A stretch of DNA of 5,170 bases from the NCBI GenBank assembly GCA_017302755.1, contig JAFLCR010000161.1, positions 1 through 5,170 on the forward strand. The letters are read 5' to 3'. The position numbers were made by a program, and so were the translations under genes. Shown piece by piece: positions 1 to 4,951 of the stretch. The notes beneath the pieces were generated by a model. It made no database searches. It was not told where the DNA came from and worked only from the letters and a program-made list of their open reading frames with translations. The stretch is from Alphaproteobacteria bacterium. Lineage in GTDB: Bacteria; Pseudomonadota; Alphaproteobacteria; Rickettsiales; JAFLCR01. Numbering within the stretch: the stretch's first letter is position 1; each line of letters begins with the position of its first letter.

Positions 1-21
1 TCTAATATATCCAATAGAAAC

Positions 22-38
22 CAATTATACATTAATTG
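22..38. repeat. Short inverted repeat, 6-bp arms
   Basis: Arms CAATTA (22-27) and TAATTG (33-38) are perfectly complementary around a 5-base loop. On the minus strand it is followed by GTTTCT, so it could act as a very weak terminator for the ratA transcript. The stem is almost all A-T, so chance is a real alternative in such AT-rich DNA. Confidence 0.3.
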
Positions 39-69
39 AGTGGATTAAATTTATATTCCTATTAAGTGG

Positions 70-85
70 GTGATTTCAAAATCAC
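70..85. repeat. Short inverted repeat just downstream of ratA
   Basis: GTGATT (70-75) and AATCAC (80-85) pair perfectly around TCAA. It lies about 20 bases beyond the ratA stop codon. On the minus strand no T-run follows. On the plus strand eight T follow, but only after a 12-base gap. It may be a weak terminator, a 3'-end stabilising hairpin or a protein site; the sequence does not decide. Confidence 0.3.
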
Positions 86-103
86 TTGATTTATATATTT
101 TTT

Positions 104-565
104 TTAAACAATGGGATCGCTGCCCCCATATAATCTTTCAGCCCGCTCCAGAAACGCCGCCACCATCTTCTCCGCCGCCCGGCTGTAAAACGCGCCGATC
201 ATCATCTGCAGAATCTTCGAGCGGAACTGAAAATCGAGAGCGAAGTCAATGCGCGTCCCGCCATCCTGCGGCAGAAATTTCCAATGGTTCTCCAGTCGCA
301 TGAACGGCCCGCGCAGCTGGGTCACGTCGATGGCCGCCGCGCCGTCCGCGCCCGGCGGTGTCAGTTGCACATCAGAAACATACGACTCGCTGAACTGCTT
401 GTAGCGAATCACCAGCTCCGCCTCGAACCGGTTTTCCTGGCGCTTCAGAATGCGTGCCAGCGCGCACCAGGGCAGGAATTCGGGGTATTTCTCCACATCC
501 GCGACCAACTCGAACATCTGGCGCGGCGTATAGGGGGCAAAGCGCTGCTCGTGATGGACGGGCAT
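104..565 (-). CDS. ratA: RatA/COQ10-type START-domain protein (ubiquinone-binding family)
   Basis: The 153-residue protein is normal in length for the RatA/COQ10 polyketide-cyclase-like family of single START-domain proteins. Visible family hallmarks are YTPRQMFELVADVEKYPEF (residues 12-30) followed by LPWC, the GPFMRLENHWKF strand region (86-97), and a C-terminal amphipathic helix with AFLERAERLYG (137-147). Family knowledge: mitochondrial COQ10 and bacterial homologues bind ubiquinone and support respiration, while E. coli RatA was described as a toxin blocking 70S ribosome assembly. In this setting I infer the COQ10-like role. No antitoxin-like partner (RatB) is seen in the window. The start ATG follows the yqhA stop by 4 bases, so co-transcription and perhaps coupled translation are likely; only AGGG close to the start resembles a ribosome binding site. 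The gene ends with TAA in a T8/A8 run. Confidence 0.9.
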   Translation of the reverse strand: MPVHHEQRFAPYTPRQMFELVADVEKYPEFLPWCALARILKRQENRFEAELVIRYKQFSESYVSDVQLTPPGADGAAAIDVTQLRGPFMRLENHWKFLPQDGGTRIDFALDFQFRSKILQMMIGAFYSRAAEKMVAAFLERAERLYGGSDPIV

Positions 566-569
566 GACC

Positions 570-1082
570 CTACTTCTTGACCTTGATCGCCTTTGCGGAA
601 ACGGCGATGCGGTCCATCAGCGCCAGCAGCACCCCCGAAACCACGAACACCAGATGGATGATGATCATCCACTGCATCTGCTGTTCGGAGGTCTTCTCCA
701 CGTTCATGAACACTTTGAGCAAATGAATCCCCGAAATCGCGACGATGGAGGCCACGAGCTTCAGCTTAAGCGTCGAGAAATCCACCGTGCCCTGCCATTC
801 CGGCCTGTCCACATGGTCGGCATCGTCAAACTTGGACACGAAATTCTCATAGCCGGAGAAAATCACGATTAGGAGCAAATTCCCCGCCAGGGAAAGGTCA
901 ATCAGCGACAGCACGCCCAACACGGCGTCGTTAGCCGTGATATTGGGAATCATCAGAATGAAATGCAGCAACTCCTCGCAGAACGCGAACAGCAGCACCA
1001 CCAGCGCCCCCACCAGCCCCACGTAAAACGGCGCCATCAGCCAGCGGCTGGCAAAAAGCCCCTGTTCGATCAAACGTTCCAT
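570..1082 (-). CDS. yqhA: YqhA / UPF0114 family inner-membrane protein
   Basis: The 170-residue protein matches the UPF0114 (TIGR00645) family in length and layout; E. coli YqhA is of similar size. It has four predicted membrane segments, at about residues 16-36, 54-76, 104-125 and 138-157. The most recognisable stretches are SLAGNLLLIVIFSGYENFVSK (64-84; first residue S64) and, after a polar loop, GTVDFSTLKLKLVASI (98-113) leading into ISGIHLLKVFMN. The tail is lysine-rich and presumably cytoplasmic. The biochemical function of the family is unknown, so only membrane location can be stated. The start is well supported by AAGGAGG four bases upstream. It is the first gene of a minus-strand pair with ratA and is divergent from the 287-residue orphan gene, whose start lies 139 bases away. 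Confidence 0.9.
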   Translation of the reverse strand: MERLIEQGLFASRWLMAPFYVGLVGALVVLLFAFCEELLHFILMIPNITANDAVLGVLSLIDLSLAGNLLLIVIFSGYENFVSKFDDADHVDRPEWQGTVDFSTLKLKLVASIVAISGIHLLKVFMNVEKTSEQQMQWMIIIHLVFVVSGVLLALMDRIAVSAKAIKVKK

Positions 1083-1086
1083 GCTT

Positions 1087-1093
1087 CCTCCTT
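1087..1093 (-). promoter_or_regulatory. Strong Shine-Dalgarno of yqhA
   Basis: AAGGAGG on the minus strand ends four bases before the yqhA ATG. It is the strongest ribosome binding site in the window and fixes the yqhA start. Confidence 0.8.
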
Positions 1094-1201
1094 AGATGCC
1101 CCTCTCATAATGCAAAAGCGCCGCCGATCCAAGCGCTTCCTTGAGGATTATGGTGCCCGACTCTTCTATATTTCACAAATATTTAACCCCATTCCCGCCA
1201 G

Positions 1202-1217
1202 GAAACCATTAGGTTTC
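1202..1217 (+). promoter_or_regulatory. Small hairpin immediately before the 287-residue ORF
   Basis: GAAACC (1202-1207) and GGTTTC (1212-1217) are perfect complements around ATTA. The second arm begins inside TAGG (1210-1213), the only Shine-Dalgarno-like bases at a sensible distance from the ATG at 1222. If the hairpin forms in the mRNA it would partly hide that site and lower translation. This is inference from sequence; a 6-bp repeat can arise by chance. Confidence 0.3.
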
Positions 1218-1221
1218 GCGC

Positions 1222-2085
1222 ATGAAAAGACTCGGCCACCGCTTTTTCAACCATCACCATGCCGCGGCGCACTGCATTCGCCTCGCGGCGAAGGAAACGC
1301 CCGGCGACTGCTGGGAGGCGGACGAAATTCTTGTGCGCATCGAAAACCGCGCCTGTACCCTCGCCCGCGCCTTAAATCTTGGCTACCGCGCCACGGAATC
1401 CGAGGCCAAAGAAACCGAGCCCAACGCGTTCTGGAGGTTTTTTAAAGGCCCCTCGGAGGAGGAAACCCGCCTCCAGGTGACGCTGCGCGACAGCGCGGAC
1501 CATTTCTACGAACAGACCCGCCGAGACATCCTGGAGCTTTACCGCCTCTCTCCCGATACGGCCTCCGAGCTGACCGGCGTCATGGAGCGCCATGCCCGCG
1601 CCCACCTGATGGCAGGGAACGCCATCACCGGCGTTCTGAGCCAGGCGGTCATCCTGCCCGTGGCGTTCGGCATCGTCTTCGACCGGCTGATGGGTGCCGG
1701 AAGTTTCGGCCTGGGATGCGTCATTGGCTTCTTGCCTTTTTGCGCGGTGGGCTTTTCCAACGCCATGTTTCTTACCGAAAAGAAGATTCCCATCGACGCG
1801 GAAGGAATTGAATACAAACTCAAACACGATGACACGCCGCCCGCTTTCCGCGCTTATTATACGCTGCTGAAGCCCTTCTCACCGCTTGCGCACACGCTGC
1901 TGGTGGCACTTTCTCCCGCTTACCGCGGCATCCGCCACGTGCTTCACGACGCCCATAGCGCAGCAGACGACGCAGAAAAGGAAACCCGCCAGCGCGAGCT
2001 GGCAGCAACACCGCTCTTGAATACCGAGGAAATAGAATCACACATCCGTGAAATCTGGCGCAGCGGCGGCGGCCGCAGGTTCTAG
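1222..2085 (+). CDS. Hypothetical protein with a central hydrophobic segment, 287 aa
   Basis: I do not recognise this protein. Residues 1-130 are polar and rich in charged residues, with a His cluster at 11-13. Residues about 134-156 and 158-183 are hydrophobic and glycine-rich and could form a membrane hairpin. A second, weaker hydrophobic stretch lies at about 217-233. The C-terminal 50 residues are charged and probably helical (EKETRQREL, then IESHIREIW). There is no signal peptide and no catalytic motif that I can name. Codon use is GC-rich in third positions and the frame is open over its full length, so it looks like a real gene. The start is the weakest point: only a poor TAGG lies upstream, with a possible hairpin over it. 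A later start is possible. It is convergent with the next gene, with only 18 bases between the two stop codons. Confidence 0.7.
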   Translation: MKRLGHRFFNHHHAAAHCIRLAAKETPGDCWEADEILVRIENRACTLARALNLGYRATESEAKETEPNAFWRFFKGPSEEETRLQVTLRDSADHFYEQTRRDILELYRLSPDTASELTGVMERHARAHLMAGNAITGVLSQAVILPVAFGIVFDRLMGAGSFGLGCVIGFLPFCAVGFSNAMFLTEKKIPIDAEGIEYKLKHDDTPPAFRAYYTLLKPFSPLAHTLLVALSPAYRGIRHVLHDAHSAADDAEKETRQRELAATPLLNTEEIESHIREIWRSGGGRRF

Positions 2086-2103
2086 CGGCTGCCTGCCCGT
2101 CCC

Positions 2104-2991
2104 TTAAATGCGCCGCGTCCCCTGAGTAGGGGCATCATGATAATAGTCCAGCGCCCTTTCCATCATCACGTTGTATTGACCGCATTCGGAGAGATAACCT
2201 TCGTTCACCAGAAAATCCGCCGCCACCGCCATGGTGCCAGCATCCGCAACCAAGGCGCCGTTTTCCCACATGGTTTCATAGGTATCGAGATGTGGCGCAG
2301 CGCTTTTCCCATGGTAAAAATCGCGATTCTGCCTGAAATAATAGCCGATATTAGACCGATGAATGCAATCGAATACGGCGCCCGCCATTTCCATGTCCGC
2401 ACGGAGGCTTTCATGAGCCTCCCGATCCAGAACGTCCATCGTAATCGCTACCAGCGCGTTGGACGCTGCCAGGAACATGATATGGTCCGCCGTGGAGTCT
2501 TGCGCAAGAAAGCTGCCGGGGCGATCCAACTCTTCCATCATTAGTTTCTTAAAAATCTCGCTAGAGTCACGCAACTCCACGGGCGGGTCATGCGCCGCCA
2601 GCAGCTCCGGCAGCATGCAGAGGCGCTCCGCCAAGACAAAACGGCGGTGCTGAGGGTCGATTATTCCACCTTGAACGTCAGCATAGACCTGGGCTGCAAT
2701 GGCAAAAACATGGTCCCATGCAATCTCCTGGTGGATGTTGATATCTGAAAGAATGCCACCCGCATATCCCCCGGCCGCGATAAGATCGAGATTGAAGCTC
2801 CCGGCCGATCCCATCAGGATTCCATTCGGCCTTGCGCCATGAGCCTGAATAGTGGCTAGAACAGCATCGTGTCCGCATTCTTCTTCAGGAAAAAAGTGAA
2901 CGCCTTCTTGAATTCTTTTATCCGGATCGGCGGAGTAAACATGGCTTCTGCTATGCCTTTTTACCCAATGATTCAGGTTGTGCAGCGCCAT
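2104..2991 (-). CDS. Hypothetical protein, possible Rossmann/methyltransferase-like N-terminal motif, 295 aa
   Basis: I cannot assign this protein to a family with confidence. The most informative part is residues 57-90: a hydrophobic strand with GILMGSAGSFNLDLI, then GGILSDINIHQEIAW. A glycine/serine turn after one strand and an acidic residue (D83) ending the next is the arrangement of Rossmann-like methyltransferase folds. However, the glycine motif is atypical and no catalytic motif such as NPPY is present. The rest appears soluble, mostly helical, rich in Met, Asp and His (for example NRDFYHGKSAAPHLDTYETM at 222-241), with no membrane segment or signal peptide. The ATG has GGAG seven bases upstream. 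The gene is less GC-rich than lipA: by hand, 2521-2580 is about 43% GC against about 72% for 3601-3660. That and its AT-rich upstream flank fit later acquisition, although this is inference. Confidence 0.75.
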   Translation of the reverse strand: MALHNLNHWVKRHSRSHVYSADPDKRIQEGVHFFPEEECGHDAVLATIQAHGARPNGILMGSAGSFNLDLIAAGGYAGGILSDINIHQEIAWDHVFAIAAQVYADVQGGIIDPQHRRFVLAERLCMLPELLAAHDPPVELRDSSEIFKKLMMEELDRPGSFLAQDSTADHIMFLAASNALVAITMDVLDREAHESLRADMEMAGAVFDCIHRSNIGYYFRQNRDFYHGKSAAPHLDTYETMWENGALVADAGTMAVAADFLVNEGYLSECGQYNVMMERALDYYHDAPTQGTRRI

Positions 2992-3075
2992 TTTCCATCT
3001 CCGGTATTATCTTAATATACCAGGAAGACATGAACATTTAGTGACAGAAAAAATAGTAATATCTATACAATATAA
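2992..3075 (-). promoter_or_regulatory. AT-rich spacer with ribosome binding site and likely promoter of the 295-aa gene
   Basis: GGAG (2999-3002, minus strand) is a well-spaced Shine-Dalgarno for the 295-residue protein. Upstream, TATATT (3014-3019) and GATAAT (3006-3011) are plausible -10 boxes. GATAAT has TTCATG 17 bases upstream, but it would place the transcription start almost on the Shine-Dalgarno, so TATATT seems the better candidate although it lacks a good -35. The stretch also carries the weak lipA terminator candidate. An independent promoter is likely but not proven. Confidence 0.4.
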
Positions 3076-3080
3076 TTACT
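3048..3080 (-). terminator. Weak intrinsic-terminator-like structure at the end of lipA
   Basis: On the minus strand AGTAAT (3080-3075), overlapping the lipA stop codon, is complementary to ATTACT (3060-3055), and the second arm is followed at once by ATTTTTT. The order stem then T-run is right for a rho-independent terminator. The stem is only six base pairs with mostly A-T pairs and a 14-base loop, so it would be inefficient and read-through into the 295-aa gene is possible. Confidence 0.3.
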
Positions 3081-3999
3081 TATTTCCGTCCAGCTTCGCC
3101 TGGCGCGCCGCGCGCAGCTTCACGAAATCATCCCCCGCATGGTAGGAGGAACGCGTGAGCGGGCTAGACGACACCAGCAGGAAGCCTTTGGCCCTGGCCA
3201 TGGTGGCATAATACTCAAACTCATCTGGCGTCACATATCGGTCGATCGGCGCATGGCGCGGCGTGGGCTGGAGGTACTGGCCGATGGTAAGAAAATCCAC
3301 ATCCGCCGCGCGCAGGTCGTCCATCACCTGCAACACTTCGTCCTTCTGCTCCCCAAGCCCCACCATGAGGCCCGATTTCGTGAAGATGGAGGGATCAATC
3401 TCCTTCACCGTTTTCAGTAGATGCAGCGAGTTGAAATAACGAGCGCCAGGCCGGATGGTCTTGTACAGCCTGGGCACGGTTTCGATGTTGTGATTGTAAA
3501 CATCCGGCTTCGCCTTCACCACCACGGGAATGGCGTGCTCCTTGCGCAGGAAATCCGGCGTCAGGATCTCCACCGTCGTTGCGGGCGAGGTCAGGCGGAT
3601 CTGCGCGATACAGCGGGCGAAATGCTCCGCGCCTCCGTCCGGCAGGTCGTCGCGGTCCACCGAGGTGATCACCACATGGTGCAGCCCCATCTCCGCCACC
3701 GCCTGCGCCAGATGCTCCGGCTCATGCGGGTCAAGCAGATCGGGAATGCCCGTCTTCACGTTGCAGAAGGCGCAGGCCCGCGTGCACACCGAGCCGAGAA
3801 TCATCACTGTCGCGTGCTTCTTGCTCCAGCACTCGCCGATATTCGGGCAGGCCGCCTCTTCGCAGACGGTGTTGAGCTTCTTCGCGCGCATCAGATCGCG
3901 CGTGTTCATATATTCCTGGCTGGTGGGCGCCTTGACGCGGATCCATTCCGGCTTGGGCAGTTTCTTGCCCTCTTTCTCGTTGAGGTTCACCACGCTCAT
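3076..3999 (-). CDS. lipA: Lipoyl synthase (radical SAM)
   Basis: LipA inserts two sulfur atoms into octanoyl groups bound to the E2 and H proteins of 2-oxoacid dehydrogenase and glycine cleavage complexes, using SAM and two iron-sulfur clusters. All ligands are visible: the auxiliary-cluster cysteines C46, C51 and C57 (CEEAACPNIGEC), the radical SAM cysteines C72, C76 and C79 (CTRACAFC), and the C-terminal RSSYHA motif (283-288) that supplies the serine ligand. ITSVDRDDLPDGG (111-123) and the VEILTPDF, YNHNIET and VGLGE segments are also family-typical. At 307 residues it is of normal length and intact. The start overlaps the upstream prepilin-like gene in an ATGA arrangement, and GGGAAG inside that gene's 3' end may serve as the ribosome binding site. 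The lipoylation partner lpdA lies just upstream, as in many alphaproteobacteria. Confidence 0.98.
   Translation of the reverse strand: MSVVNLNEKEGKKLPKPEWIRVKAPTSQEYMNTRDLMRAKKLNTVCEEAACPNIGECWSKKHATVMILGSVCTRACAFCNVKTGIPDLLDPHEPEHLAQAVAEMGLHHVVITSVDRDDLPDGGAEHFARCIAQIRLTSPATTVEILTPDFLRKEHAIPVVVKAKPDVYNHNIETVPRLYKTIRPGARYFNSLHLLKTVKEIDPSIFTKSGLMVGLGEQKDEVLQVMDDLRAADVDFLTIGQYLQPTPRHAPIDRYVTPDEFEYYATMARAKGFLLVSSSPLTRSSYHAGDDFVKLRAARQAKLDGNK
3996..3999 (-). other. ATGA stop/start overlap between prepilin-like gene and lipA
   Basis: The TGA of the prepilin-like gene and the ATG of lipA share bases in the order ATGA on the minus strand. Such overlaps generally go with co-transcription and translational coupling by ribosome re-initiation. 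The overlap itself is seen directly; coupling is inferred. Confidence 0.85.
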
Positions 4000-4841
4000 A
4001 CCCGCTTCCCGAACCTCACCCGCATGGAGCAGGGCATGGAGCCGCTGGTGTCCACGCCGACGTTATAAACCGGCGTGGGAAGAATGGCCCGGACGCAGCG
4101 ATCAGCACCTGCGCCAAAGAGCGGCGCGGTAAGAAAAGAATGCACGTTTACAGACAGCGTGCACATATAACCGGGTGCGCACCACATATTTCCCTGCGTT
4201 ACCGTATAATCCCCGGCAAGGGGGTTCCCGTCATCCACCTTCCGGTCGATGTCATGAGCCTCGTTAGGCCGGAACTGGGGGATGAACGCAATGCCGCCGG
4301 GATTGGAGGCGGGATCAATGCCCAAATGCAGGTAATGCTGGCTCATGTGGGTATAGGCAGCTATGCCCGCCCTGGCCGGGCCGTTCCAGTCGAAGGTGGG
4401 GAAATTCTTGGTATCCCCCACGCAGTCCGCCACATAGGTGTGCGAAAAGCGCCCGGGAATCAGCTGGGCGGCCGCCAGCATGGCGAAGAAGCTGGCCAAC
4501 TCGCCCTGCGGGGTAGAGAAATCGGTTCCGTTATTGTTGGGGTTGCCAGCAAGATGGCGGATATGCTGGTTGCCGTCGCCGTTGGGAAACGTCGCTCCAA
4601 AGAGGGTGGAGGCATTCGGCGTGTCACCAGGCAGGCTGCCGTAGCGGTCCTCGTAAGTCTGAATGGCTTCCTTGTACAGATCTACCTGCGACAGAACGCT
4701 GCGTATCTTCGCGTTGTAGATCATCTGCTGCCCGCCGATCACCCCCCCCACGAGCAAACCGATGACAGCCAACGTGATGGCGAGTTCCATCAGCGTGAAG
4801 CCGCGGTTGCGCGAGGATGTGTTCGGTATCGGTTCAGCCAT
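3996..4841 (-). CDS. Type IV prepilin-like / pseudopilin protein with N-terminal methylation motif
   Basis: The 281-residue protein begins with a 14-residue basic leader ending in RNRG, followed by FTLMEL: the prepilin peptidase (PilD) site is G14/F15, with the conserved glutamate at mature position 5 (E19). Residues 15-41 form the hydrophobic helix that anchors and packs pilin subunits. The region YEDRYGSLPGDTPNA (63-77) and DIDRKVDDGNPLAG (197-210) are recurrent in pilin-like proteins of this kind. Five cysteines (140, 221, 227, 249, 271) could form disulfides outside the membrane. No other pilus or type II secretion gene is in the window, so whether it is a major pilin, minor pilin or orphan pseudopilin is unknown. 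The ATG is the only start before the cleavage site; it has no Shine-Dalgarno and a TATAAT seven bases upstream. A G8 run covers codons 31-34. The stop overlaps the lipA ATG. Confidence 0.9.
   Translation of the reverse strand: MAEPIPNTSSRNRGFTLMELAITLAVIGLLVGGVIGGQQMIYNAKIRSVLSQVDLYKEAIQTYEDRYGSLPGDTPNASTLFGATFPNGDGNQHIRHLAGNPNNNGTDFSTPQGELASFFAMLAAAQLIPGRFSHTYVADCVGDTKNFPTFDWNGPARAGIAAYTHMSQHYLHLGIDPASNPGGIAFIPQFRPNEAHDIDRKVDDGNPLAGDYTVTQGNMWCAPGYMCTLSVNVHSFLTAPLFGAGADRCVRAILPTPVYNVGVDTSGSMPCSMRVRFGKRV
4742..4749 (-). repeat. Eight-G homopolymer inside the prepilin-like gene
   Basis: On the coding strand codons 31-34 read GTG GGG GGG GTG, an unbroken run of eight G within the hydrophobic helix, 17 codons after the prepilin cleavage site. 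Loss of one G creates TGA at once (bases 4739-4741). Gain of one G leads to a stop about 40 codons later. Poly-G runs of this size are known switch points in surface-structure genes of other bacteria, and they are also frequent sites of sequencing error. Confidence 0.6.
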
Positions 4842-4848
4842 ATGCGCT

Positions 4849-4877
4849 ATTATACCCCACCTGTCTTGCCCAGTACA
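4849..4877 (-). promoter_or_regulatory. Consensus -10 box directly before the prepilin-like gene
   Basis: On the minus strand a perfect TATAAT (4854-4849) ends seven bases before the ATG. Seventeen bases further upstream TGTACT (4877-4872) is a poor -35 match. With usual spacing transcription would start at or next to the A of the ATG, giving a leaderless mRNA, which agrees with the missing Shine-Dalgarno. It could also serve lipA. Confidence 0.45.
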
Positions 4878-4922
4878 GACGATCCCGTATATGGTTACGC
4901 CACGCCAGACAAGGCAAAAACA

Positions 4923-4951
4923 ATTATATTACATGTGGATGACCTTGCCAT
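4923..4951 (-). promoter_or_regulatory. Second candidate promoter overlapping the end of lpdA
   Basis: On the minus strand ATGGCA (4951-4946) and a perfect TATAAT (4928-4923) are 17 bases apart, straddling the lpdA stop codon. Four of six bases match the -35 consensus. It would start transcription about 75 bases before the prepilin-like gene and give a transcript with a normal leader. The match may be chance, because the end of lpdA is locally AT-rich. Confidence 0.35.

Larger units (their letters stand above)
1..103. other. AT-rich intergenic stretch downstream of ratA
   Basis: This gene-free stretch is strongly AT-rich, in contrast to the GC-rich genes beside it. It contains two perfect short inverted repeats, listed separately, and runs into eight T at 98-105 that overlap the ratA stop codon. 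I see no open frame with coding character, no tRNA-like fold and no transposase remnant. It probably holds the 3' untranslated end of the yqhA-ratA transcript, but no classical terminator is visible. Confidence 0.6.
1083..1221. promoter_or_regulatory. Divergent promoter region between yqhA and the orphan membrane gene
   Basis: These 139 bases must carry the promoters for both flanking genes. On the plus strand TTGAGG (1141-1146) and TATATT (1167-1172) resemble -35 and -10 boxes, but the spacer of 20 is long. On the minus strand GTGAAA and CATAAT lie 18 bases apart, and TTGGAT-17-TATGAG is another weak pair. Palindromes AAGCGCTT (1131-1138) and AAATATTT (1177-1184) could be operators or chance. 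The individual boxes are weak, so the call is for the region rather than for a particular start site. Confidence 0.35.

Noticed and set aside
70..303. Plus-strand 77-codon frame at the left edge
   Set aside because: Most of it is antisense to ratA, and its product is a low-complexity Pro/Ser-rich string.
104..565. Toxin-antitoxin pair reading of the RatA-like gene
   Set aside because: No RatB-like partner is adjacent; the neighbour is a membrane protein. The gene's association with lipA and lpdA fits the COQ10-like role better.
1372..1835. Minus-strand open frames opposite the 287-residue gene
   Set aside because: They overlap each other and the longer plus-strand frame, and their composition looks like reverse-strand shadow. 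Since the plus-strand gene is itself unassigned, this is less certain than the other rejections.
2072..2096. GC-rich inverted repeats (GCCGC/GCGGC and GCAGG/CCTGC) at the convergent gene ends
   Set aside because: The arms are five bases, the two alternatives exclude each other and no T-run follows on either strand, so a terminator is not supported.
2119..2132. CCCCT/AGGGG hairpin
   Set aside because: It lies within the coding end of the 295-residue gene, has a 5-bp stem and no following T-run.
2137..2544. Plus-strand open frame opposite the 295-residue gene
   Set aside because: It is shorter than the minus-strand frame, which has a good ribosome binding site and reads as a normal soluble protein.
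3421..4132. Two overlapping plus-strand open frames (215 and 200 codons) opposite lipA
   Set aside because: lipA is intact and fully conserved on the other strand. The antisense products are Arg- and His-rich or Ser- and Arg-rich and resemble no family.
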